DNA of 64,000 nucleotides from Sphingomonadales bacterium (GTDB lineage: Bacteria; Pseudomonadota; Alphaproteobacteria; Sphingomonadales; Sphingomonadaceae), in contig JAIXWO010000018.1 of NCBI GenBank assembly GCA_027491235.1, positions 1-64,000 of the forward strand. The letters are read 5' to 3'. Below, in pieces: positions 36,209 through 43,360 of this stretch. The stretch's first letter is position 1. Each line of letters opens with the position of its first letter. The position numbers and the translations under genes are program-made. Under the pieces are notes generated by a model. That model saw nothing but the letters and a program-made list of their open reading frames with translations, was not told where the DNA came from and did not search any database.

Positions 36209-37000
36209 ATGATGACACCGCTTGGCACATTGATCGACAGCATCGCGGAGGATGGCGCCGGGCGCTGGTCCGTCAACGCAAGTGAAGATTGGCGGCAGGG
36301 CCGGACACTCTATGGCGGCGTTTCCGCAGGTCTCTGCTTTGCGGCGTGTGAGAAGCTGGTGCCCGATCTGCCGCCGCTGCGGTCTGCCCAAATTGCTTTT
36401 ATCGGCCCGTCGGGTGGCGAGGCAACCTTGGTGCCAACGGTACTGCGGCGTGGCAAATCCGTGACCTTCATGGCGTGTGATCTGATTGCCGACGGTGTTG
36501 TCGCCACGCGCACGCTCTTTGCCTTTGGCGGGGAGCGCGAGTCCGCCTTCGCCGTTGAAGCGCCCGCAGCACCCGATGTGCCGCGTCCCGAGGATTGCCC
36601 GCCGCTGTTCCGGCAATGGGCGCCGACCTTCGCCCAGCATTTCGAGATGCGCTATGCAGGCGGCGGCTATCCCGTCACAAGCGCGGACGATGGCGACATG
36701 ATCGTCTGGGTCCGCCACAAGGATGACGATGCGCCCGCGGGCCTCGTGTCGCTGGTCACGCTGGGGGATGCCCTTCCGCCCGCCTCCATGCCGCGCCTGA
36801 CGGGTCCTGCCGCCATCAGCTCGATGACTTGGAATTTCGATCTTGCCGATGCGACCCGCTATGATGCCAAGGGCTGGGTGCTGCTGCGGTCCAAGGATGA
36901 TGCTGTCGGCCATGGCTATGCCGGACAGACGATGGGCATGTGGGATGATCAGGGCCGGCCAATCCTGATGGGTCGCCAGAACATCACGATTTTTGCGTGA
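36209..37000 (+). CDS. Acyl-CoA thioesterase-like protein (double hotdog)
   Basis: A 263-residue TesB-like double hotdog protein. It starts MMTPLGTLIDSIAEDG at ATGATG 36209, after an AGAGGA site, and shows GRTLYGGVSAGLCFAACEK and later GPAAISSMTWNFDLADATRYDAKGWVLL with the conserved second-domain catalytic-type Asp. The long open frame upstream is antisense to crtY. Substrate unknown. Confidence 0.82.
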   Translation: MMTPLGTLIDSIAEDGAGRWSVNASEDWRQGRTLYGGVSAGLCFAACEKLVPDLPPLRSAQIAFIGPSGGEATLVPTVLRRGKSVTFMACDLIADGVVATRTLFAFGGERESAFAVEAPAAPDVPRPEDCPPLFRQWAPTFAQHFEMRYAGGGYPVTSADDGDMIVWVRHKDDDAPAGLVSLVTLGDALPPASMPRLTGPAAISSMTWNFDLADATRYDAKGWVLLRSKDDAVGHGYAGQTMGMWDDQGRPILMGRQNITIFA

Positions 37001-37042
37001 TCGGGCTTTGCGTGATCAGCTGGACTGGCGCATAGGTTCCGC

Positions 37043-37801
37043 ATGAACGCTGGTCCCTCGCTCCTGATGTCTGCCCTCGCCATGACGGTGATCGTCGGCG
37101 TGCGCTATCTCATCACCAGCGGCGCGTTCGCTTGGGCGACGCGGATCAAGCATCGCGGGCTTTATGCGGGGCTGGACCGGCAGATGCGGCGCGAAATCGG
37201 CTGGAGCCTTGCGTCAGCGGCCATCTATGGCGTGCCGGCCGGAATCGTCGCTTGGGGGTGGCAGGCGCATGGCTGGACGCAGATTTATACCGACGTGAAT
37301 GCCTATCCGCTCTGGATGCTGCCGCTCTCAGTGTTCGCTTTCCTCGCGCTGCATGACACATGGTTTTACTGGACCCACCGCTGGATGCATCAGCCCCGCC
37401 TGTTCCGCATCGCCCATGCTGTCCATCATGAAAGCCGCCCGCCAACTGCTTGGGCAGCCATGAGTTTTCACCCCTGGGAAGCGATCACCGGCGCGGTTGT
37501 CATTCCCGCGCTCGTCTTCCTCATTCCCATCCATGTGGCCGCCCTTGGCGTCGTCTTGTCGATCATGACGATCATGGGCGTCGGCAATCACATGGGGTGG
37601 GAAATGTTTCCGCGTGCGCTCGTTCATGGTGCAGCAGGGAAATGGCTGATAACAGCAACGCATCATCAGAAGCACCACGAGGCGTATCGGGGGAATTATG
37701 GGCTATATTTCCGAGTTTGGGACAGGTTGTGCGGCACTGACCTTGGCCTTGGCCGCTTCGCCGTTGATGGCAGCGACGGACGCGCCAAAAGCCGGGGCTG
37801 A
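37043..37801 (+). CDS. Fatty acid hydroxylase/sterol desaturase family membrane protein
   Basis: A 252-residue di-iron membrane oxygenase with four to five membrane segments. The three His boxes are visible: HDTWFYWTHRWMH, HAVHHESR and HHQKHHEAYRGNYG. It lies next to the carotenoid operon, so a carotenoid ring hydroxylase is possible, but it is longer than CrtZ. The 3' end overlaps the next gene by 104 bp. Confidence 0.85.
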   Translation: MNAGPSLLMSALAMTVIVGVRYLITSGAFAWATRIKHRGLYAGLDRQMRREIGWSLASAAIYGVPAGIVAWGWQAHGWTQIYTDVNAYPLWMLPLSVFAFLALHDTWFYWTHRWMHQPRLFRIAHAVHHESRPPTAWAAMSFHPWEAITGAVVIPALVFLIPIHVAALGVVLSIMTIMGVGNHMGWEMFPRALVHGAAGKWLITATHHQKHHEAYRGNYGLYFRVWDRLCGTDLGLGRFAVDGSDGRAKSRG

Positions 37802-38165
37802 TGTCGAAGCCGTCATCACGGGCGTCCGCAATGCCAAGGGCAATGTGCTCGTCTGTCTGACCGCCAATGCGAAGGCCTATCCCGATTGCGGCAAGGACCC
37901 CAAGAGCCGCAAGCTTGCGCTGCCGGCCCGCGCAACGTTGACCGCAAAGTTTGAGGATGTGGCGCCCGGCACCTATGCCATCGCGCTGATCCACGACGAA
38001 AACGGCAACAACAAAATGGATGTTGCGCTGTTCGTGCCCAAGGAAGGCTTTGGCATGTCACGCAATCCGCCGGTGCGCATGGGTCCGCCAACCTTCAAAA
38101 GCGCGGCGTTTGTCGTGGGGGCGGAGCCGGTGAAGTTGCCGATTACGATGAAGTACATGTTTTAG
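37698..38165 (+). CDS. DUF2141 domain-containing secreted protein
   Basis: A 155-residue protein with a signal peptide (ALTLALAASPLMA) and a DUF2141 domain (VEAVITGVRNAKGNVLVCL, ALIHDENGNNKMD, PPVRMGPPTFKSAAF). The only usable ATG, 37698, lies inside the upstream gene, giving a 104-bp overlap in another frame. Similar pairs are common near carotenoid genes, but function is unknown. Confidence 0.82.
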   Translation: MGYISEFGTGCAALTLALAASPLMAATDAPKAGADVEAVITGVRNAKGNVLVCLTANAKAYPDCGKDPKSRKLALPARATLTAKFEDVAPGTYAIALIHDENGNNKMDVALFVPKEGFGMSRNPPVRMGPPTFKSAAFVVGAEPVKLPITMKYMF

Positions 38166-38174
38166 GAGGAGACA

Positions 38175-38516
38175 ATGGCGGATTTCGTCCCTGTGTTTTC
38201 TGAACTCCGCACGATCATGCTGGCGGCGGCGAAGGACAATCCTGTCGCCAAAGATGCACCCGGCGACCTCGTTGTCCACACGACCCGGCTCGACAAGAAC
38301 GGCAAGCCCGAATGGTTCGGCGCTGTGGCGATCAAGAAGAATTACGTCTCCTACCATCTGTTTCCGCTCTACACTGATCCGTCGCTGGGGAACGGCATGT
38401 CCGACGCGCTCGCCAAGCGGCAGCAGGGCAAATCCTGCTTTAACTTCAAAACGGTTGAGCCGGAGCTGTTTGCGGAATTGGCGGCGTTGACAAAGAAGGG
38501 AAGCGCAGCCGTCTGA
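38175..38516 (+). CDS. Conserved hypothetical protein, DUF1801-like
   Basis: A 113-residue soluble protein with VHTTRLDKNGKPEWFGAVAIKKNYVSYHLFP and QGKSCFNFKTVEPELF, resembling small DUF1801/YdhG-like proteins. An AGGAGGAG site lies 5 bp before the ATG, so it is expressed with the DUF2141 gene 9 bp upstream. Function unknown. Confidence 0.75.
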   Translation: MADFVPVFSELRTIMLAAAKDNPVAKDAPGDLVVHTTRLDKNGKPEWFGAVAIKKNYVSYHLFPLYTDPSLGNGMSDALAKRQQGKSCFNFKTVEPELFAELAALTKKGSAAV

Positions 38517-38663
38517 AACGCGGCCCCGCCCGCCCCTCAGCTCATCCCGTGCCGCCCACAAACCATCCCTGATACCAAGGGCATCCCCCAGCGCATTCAT
38601 TTGCCAGACAGGTTGTCCTGCACAGGGACCTTCGACTAGGGGGCCGCCAAAGGGAGAATATCA

Positions 38664-39518
38664 ATGCGTGCCGTTTCCAACTTAACCGTCGCCCCTGTGC
38701 TGTTTGCGCTGCTGGCTCTACCTGCCGTCACCGCTTCCGCGCAGGAGCAGGACACCTCCAACCCCAACATCGTCGTCACCGGGCAAGAGGCCGAACTCGA
38801 CATGTCGGCGCTGCCTAAGGGCCCAGACATCAAGGGCATCGTAACCGCGCGCAAGGGGGACCGCGTGCGCGTCACCAGCGCAGATGGCACGATGGTCGAC
38901 ATCACCCTGGCTGAGATCACCAAGATCAAGGGCGCGGGCAAGACCCCGTCCAAGGCTGATATCCTGAACGGCCTGCCCGTTACGGTGAAGACGCTGCAGT
39001 CAGACAGCGGCCTGATCGCCAGCCAGATCAGCTTCAAGGGCCGTGACTTTAAAACCGCGAACATGATCCGCGTCGGCACGTCCCAGCAATTTGCCGAACA
39101 GACCGCTGCGACCGAAGCGCTGCGCGGCCGCATGAGCGATATCGACAAGTATAACGTCAAAGGCACAACCAACGTCTATTTCGACACCGGCAAATGGACG
39201 CTGTCGGAAGCAGCCAAGGCGGAGCTCTGCTCCACCGCGCAACAGGCCGAGGCGACTGACAATGCGCTGATGCTCGTCGTCGGGTACACAGACTCTGTGG
39301 GCAGCGAAGATTACAATCAGGTGCTCAGCGAAAAGCGCGCCAGCCGCGTGATCAACTTCCTGCAGCAGGCCTGCCGCTGGAAGCCTTACCGGATGTTGAC
39401 ACCCACCGGCATGGCTGAATCCGATCCGTTGGCCAGCAACGACACCGAAGAAGGCAAGCGCCAGAACCGCCGCGTCTCGGTGAACATTCTGGTGAGCAAG
39501 AGCGTCGACGGGCTTTAA
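38664..39518 (+). CDS. OmpA family protein
   Basis: A 284-residue envelope protein. A signal peptide ends near residue 27 (ASAQEQ). An N-terminal region of about 130 residues (IKGIVTARKGDRVRVTSADG) resembles a beta-domain. The C-terminal OmpA domain has NVYFDTGKWTLS, GYTDSVGSEDYN, LSEKRASRVINFL and NRRVSVNILV, typical of peptidoglycan binding. It is followed by a long hairpin. Confidence 0.9.
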   Translation: MRAVSNLTVAPVLFALLALPAVTASAQEQDTSNPNIVVTGQEAELDMSALPKGPDIKGIVTARKGDRVRVTSADGTMVDITLAEITKIKGAGKTPSKADILNGLPVTVKTLQSDSGLIASQISFKGRDFKTANMIRVGTSQQFAEQTAATEALRGRMSDIDKYNVKGTTNVYFDTGKWTLSEAAKAELCSTAQQAEATDNALMLVVGYTDSVGSEDYNQVLSEKRASRVINFLQQACRWKPYRMLTPTGMAESDPLASNDTEEGKRQNRRVSVNILVSKSVDGL

Positions 39519-39540
39519 GTCGACCGGAAAGCCGAAATTT

Positions 39541-39595
39541 CCCTCTTGTAGCGACTGCTACACTTTCCTAGTGTGAAGCAGTCGCTACAGGAGGG
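39541..39595 (+). promoter_or_regulatory. SD-sequestering hairpin in front of a small membrane protein
   Basis: Positions 39541-39559 pair with 39577-39595 over 19 bp with one G-U wobble (core TGTAGCGACTGCT / AGCAGTCGCTACA), and ACACT/AGTGT extends the stem inside. The right arm contains the GGAGGGG ribosome-binding site of the gene starting at 39604. The U-run expected of a terminator is lacking (TTTC only), so translational control is the better reading; a DNA operator is the alternative. Confidence 0.6.
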
Positions 39596-39603
39596 GTTTC
39601 ATC

Positions 39604-39951
39604 ATGGCTTTGTTTCGCGTCTTTCTGCTGGTCTGCCTGGTCGCCATTGCGGCCTACACGTCCGTCACCATCGCCAACCATGGCATGAACCTGTTGCCGG
39701 TCTTCTTCCGCGACATGGCGGAAATGGCTTGGCCTGGGCAATTCAACCTTGATTTCATGTGCTTCCTCGCCCTCTCCGCGATCTGGGTGAGCTGGCGGCA
39801 CCACTTTTCCGGCGCAGGGCTGGCGCTTGGCGTCCTCGCCTTTTTCGGCGGAATGCTGTTCCTGTCCATCTACCTGCTGGTGCACATCAACCGCTGCGGT
39901 GGCGATGTTCGCGTGCTCCTGTTGGGTGAAGCGCGCAGCCGGGCGGGCTAG
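39604..39951 (+). CDS. Small hypothetical membrane protein
   Basis: A 115-residue protein with three membrane segments (about residues 4-22, 48-64 and 70-92). The pattern NHGMNLLPVFFRDMAEMAWPGQFNLDFMCFLALSA is characteristic of an unnamed conserved family. Its ribosome-binding site lies in a strong hairpin. It converges on kup. Confidence 0.75.
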   Translation: MALFRVFLLVCLVAIAAYTSVTIANHGMNLLPVFFRDMAEMAWPGQFNLDFMCFLALSAIWVSWRHHFSGAGLALGVLAFFGGMLFLSIYLLVHINRCGGDVRVLLLGEARSRAG

Positions 39952-39965
39952 CGCGCGCCGCCCGG

Positions 39966-41882
39966 TCAGATCCGCAACTGGCTGCCCAATTCCACCACAC
40001 GGTTGATGGGCAGCTTGAAGAAGTCCATCGCGGATTCCGAAGTCTTGAGCATCCAGGCGAACAGATGTTCGCGCCACAGCGCCATGCCCGGCATTTCCTG
40101 AGAGGCAATCAGCTTTTGCCGGCCGAGGAAATAGCTGGTCCGCATGGGGTCAATCGGCCCCCCTGAGGTGGCGTCGAGTTGAAGATCGCGCGGGACGTCC
40201 ACATCCTCCATGAAGCCATAGCGCAGAACGACATAATAGAAGCCATGGCCGGCCGCCTTGGTCTCAATGCGGTCCTTGGCCTCAACATAAGGCGTCTCTT
40301 CAAACTTGACCGTCAGGATGATGACGCGGTCATGCAGCACCTGATTGTGCTTCAGATTGTGGAGCAGCGCGGCCGGAACGCCATCGGTGGTAACGGAGAG
40401 GAATATGGCCGTGCCGTTGACGCGGTGGGCGGAGCCGCTGGCCGACTTGATGAAGATGTCCATCGGCACGCCTTCCTTCGCCAGCTGTTCGCGCATCAGC
40501 GCGCGGCCCTTTGCCCAAGTGGTCAGGACGATGAACACAGTGCCGGCCACGAGTAGCGGGAACCAGCCGCCGTCAGCCACCTTGGTGATGTTGGAGAGGA
40601 AGAAGGTCACATCGACCACAGCGAAGATGGCGATGGTGGCTGCGGCCAGCCAACGGTTCCACTTCCACACCTTGAACAACAGGAAGGTCAGCATCGCGGT
40701 TGTAATGATCATCGTCCCGATGACGGAGATGCCATAGGCCGACGCCAGCTTGGTCGATTCCTGGAAGCCGAGGATCAGCACGAGGACCATGATCAGCAGA
40801 CCCCAGTTGACGGCGGGCATATAGATCTGCCCCACGGCCTTCTCACTGGTGTGCAAAATCTTGAGGCGCGGCAGGAAGCCAAGCTGGATCGCCTGATGCG
40901 TGACGGAAAAGGCGCCGGAGATCACAGCCTGACTGGCGATCACCGTGGCGCACGTCGCAATAAGGACAAGCGGCAGGCGCGCCCAATCCGGCGCCATGAG
41001 GTAGAAGGGGTTTTCGACCGCCGCTGGATTGCCGAGCAGCAAGGCCCCCTGGCCCATATAGTTGAGCATGAGGCAGGGATAGACGAGGCCCAGCCAGCTA
41101 TAGCCGATCGCCTTGCGGCCAAAGTGTCCCATGTCGGCATAGAGCGTCTCAGCACCCGTCACCGCCAGAAAGACAGAGCCCATCGCCAAGAAGGCCAGCT
41201 TTGAATCATAACGGAAGAACTCGACGGCCCACCATGGGTTGACGATGCTGAGAATCTCGGGGTGGGCAATGATGTTGGTGACGCCCAAGACCGCCAGAAC
41301 CGCAAAGTAGACGAGGATGATCGGCCCGAACAGCTTGCCGACCCGCGCAGTCCCGCGTGACTGGATCAGAAACAGCGCGACAAGGATGAGCACGGCAATC
41401 GGCAGCACCAGCGGTTCAAGCCGCGATTCCACGATGGTCAGCCCTTCGACCGCGGACAGCACCGAGATCGCTGGCGTCAGCATCGCGTCGCCGTAAAACA
41501 AAGCGGCTGCCAACACGCCGAGAACGGCCAGCGAGGCGGCCCAACGTTGCCCTTCAAGATGGCGGGAAATGAGCGCCAGCAAGGCAAAGGAGCCGCCTTC
41601 ACCCTTATTGTCTGCCCGCATGGCGACGAACACATATTTCAGCGTCACGATCAGCATCAGCGACCAGAAGATCAGGCTCAGCACGCCAAAGATATGCAGA
41701 TGGTCCACCGCCAGCGGGTGCGGGCCGATAAAGCTTTCCTTCATCGCGTAGAGCGGCGACGTGCCGATATCGCCATAGACGACGCCCACGGCGCCGAGCA
41801 TGAGGACGGGAAGGCTGTCCTTCTTGCCGGGGGTGGAGGATGCGGCGGCGCCGGTGTCCGGCAGGTTGGTCGAGCTTGTCAT
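39966..41882 (-). CDS. kup: KUP-type potassium uptake permease
   Basis: A 638-residue K+ transporter with about 12 membrane segments followed by a soluble C-terminal domain. The signature GVVYGDIGTSPLYAMKESF lies near residue 34, followed by NGEGGSFAL-like DNKGEGGSFALLALI. ATG 41882 (MTSSTNLPD) is chosen since further upstream is not conserved. A 102-bp spacer separates it from the divergent KdpD/KdpE hybrid gene. Confidence 0.94.
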   Translation of the reverse strand: MTSSTNLPDTGAAASSTPGKKDSLPVLMLGAVGVVYGDIGTSPLYAMKESFIGPHPLAVDHLHIFGVLSLIFWSLMLIVTLKYVFVAMRADNKGEGGSFALLALISRHLEGQRWAASLAVLGVLAAALFYGDAMLTPAISVLSAVEGLTIVESRLEPLVLPIAVLILVALFLIQSRGTARVGKLFGPIILVYFAVLAVLGVTNIIAHPEILSIVNPWWAVEFFRYDSKLAFLAMGSVFLAVTGAETLYADMGHFGRKAIGYSWLGLVYPCLMLNYMGQGALLLGNPAAVENPFYLMAPDWARLPLVLIATCATVIASQAVISGAFSVTHQAIQLGFLPRLKILHTSEKAVGQIYMPAVNWGLLIMVLVLILGFQESTKLASAYGISVIGTMIITTAMLTFLLFKVWKWNRWLAAATIAIFAVVDVTFFLSNITKVADGGWFPLLVAGTVFIVLTTWAKGRALMREQLAKEGVPMDIFIKSASGSAHRVNGTAIFLSVTTDGVPAALLHNLKHNQVLHDRVIILTVKFEETPYVEAKDRIETKAAGHGFYYVVLRYGFMEDVDVPRDLQLDATSGGPIDPMRTSYFLGRQKLIASQEMPGMALWREHLFAWMLKTSESAMDFFKLPINRVVELGSQLRI

Positions 41883-41984
41883 GCCGCCTTTGTGCGCCCA
41901 ATCGGCATAAAGATTCCATGTGGATTTGTACCGCAGATGCGGGTTATGCTCGACGAACAGAACAGCGAGGCGCATTTTACGCCC
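41883..41984. promoter_or_regulatory. kup / hybrid regulator divergent promoter region
   Basis: The 102-bp spacer must hold both promoters. The gene on the plus side encodes a DNA-binding domain related to KdpE, so this spacer is the most likely place for its operator. I found no unambiguous direct repeat by eye. Confidence 0.4.
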
Positions 41985-43346
41985 ATGGACACACATCTCT
42001 TCCAAAGAGGGGATCGCCCTCCTTCTCTCGGTCAGTCGCTGATCGGCTATGTGCTCGCTTTGCTCATGGTCGCAGGGGCAACACTGCTTGGTCTCCTCGT
42101 TTCTGACCGTTATGGCAGTTCAGCAGTGGTGATGCTGTATCTGCTGCCTGTTCTTGCAGCGGCAATCTATGCCGGCTTGCGGCCCGGTTTGCTGGCGGCG
42201 ATTGCCTCTACTCTGGCCTATAATTATTACTTCACGGCGCCCTTCCGGACGTTCCTGATCCACAACCCGGCAGATGTCGTCACAGTCGTCATCTTGCTCC
42301 TTGTGGCCGTCGTCACCAGCCAGCTTGCTGCCTCTGTCCGGGCGCAGGCGCAATTGGCGGCATCCCATGCGGCCCGCAATGCGACGATTGCCGGCTTTGC
42401 CCGACGCCTGCTTGCCACAAATGACGAACAGGCCGTGGTCAGCGAGACCGTGAATGAGATTTCGCGCTTGTTTTCCTGTCAGGCGATTCTTCTGACAGGT
42501 GCCGAAACGCCTGAACTCACCGTTGCAACGTCGGAGGGAACCGCCCTCAACCCCAGTGACTATGCCGCCGCTGCCGCCGCGCTCGCGTCAGGAAAGGTCA
42601 CAGGCCGGGGTCAAGCACTGGTCCGGGAGTCCGATTGGCAATTCCATCCCATCACCCCTCAGGCGGAACCGCTCGCCGTCATCGGCCTGGCGCGGGAGGA
42701 TGGCGCACCGCCGGTTGCGAAGGATCAGATCCAGTTGCTGGAAAGCCTGTTGGACCAAGCGGCCTTGGCCTTGGAACGCGCGCGGCTCGACCGTGAATCG
42801 CGGGAGGCAACAGCGCTGCGTGAGTTGGACCGGTTGCGCTCCGCCTTGCTCGTTTCGATTGGCGATGATGTGAAGCCGCGGCTCAATGCCCTTCAGGCGA
42901 ACTTGCGGGCGCTGCGCCGCGATGGGGCAGCTGACCGCGCCATCGTGGCGGAGATGACGGAGGAGGTGACAAAGGTTGACCGCTATATCGACAGCCTTGT
43001 CGATCTTGGCCCAGGGGCAGATCAGACGCCTTTGCTGTTCGGCGACATCTCTATCGACCTTCATCACAGGGTGGTTCTGAAAGCTGGCGAAGAGGTCCAT
43101 CTGACGCCCAAAGAGTTTGCGGTTCTAGGTGAACTGGCCAAACATGCCGGACGGGTTTTGACCCATCGTCACCTGCTGCGCGCCATTTGGGGGCCTGCCC
43201 ATCAGGACCATATCGACTATTTGCGGGTGGCGGTGCGCGCGTTGCGCCAGAAGCTTGAAGCAGATCCGGCGCACCCCGCGCTCATCATCAATGAACCCAG
43301 TGTCGGCTATCGGCTGGTGTCAGGTCAAGCCGGACCCAAGGCCTGA
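41985..43346 (+). CDS. KdpD-KdpE hybrid: membrane sensor fused to a DNA-binding domain
   Basis: A 453-residue protein that looks like the sensor half of KdpD joined to the output half of KdpE. Residues 18-115 are a four-helix DUF4118 KdpD domain (NYYFTAPFRTFLIHNPADVV). A GAF-like domain spans about 130-275. The following helices resemble the KdpD dimerisation domain, but the phosphorylated His motif SHDLRTPL reads GDDVKPRL, so His is missing. No ATPase domain or receiver domain follows. Residues 349-445 are an OmpR/KdpE winged helix (VHLTPKEFAVLGELAKHAGR, THRHLLRAIWGP, INEPSVGYRL). It is divergent from kup. A 39-bp upstream ATG in frame at 41946 is an alternative start. Confidence 0.85.
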   Translation: MDTHLFQRGDRPPSLGQSLIGYVLALLMVAGATLLGLLVSDRYGSSAVVMLYLLPVLAAAIYAGLRPGLLAAIASTLAYNYYFTAPFRTFLIHNPADVVTVVILLLVAVVTSQLAASVRAQAQLAASHAARNATIAGFARRLLATNDEQAVVSETVNEISRLFSCQAILLTGAETPELTVATSEGTALNPSDYAAAAAALASGKVTGRGQALVRESDWQFHPITPQAEPLAVIGLAREDGAPPVAKDQIQLLESLLDQAALALERARLDRESREATALRELDRLRSALLVSIGDDVKPRLNALQANLRALRRDGAADRAIVAEMTEEVTKVDRYIDSLVDLGPGADQTPLLFGDISIDLHHRVVLKAGEEVHLTPKEFAVLGELAKHAGRVLTHRHLLRAIWGPAHQDHIDYLRVAVRALRQKLEADPAHPALIINEPSVGYRLVSGQAGPKA

Positions 43347-43360
43347 ACTCAGGGATCGTC

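Noticed and set aside
41547-41984. Upstream extension of the hybrid regulator
   Set aside because: It is antisense to kup. The conserved KdpD-like segment begins after 41985.
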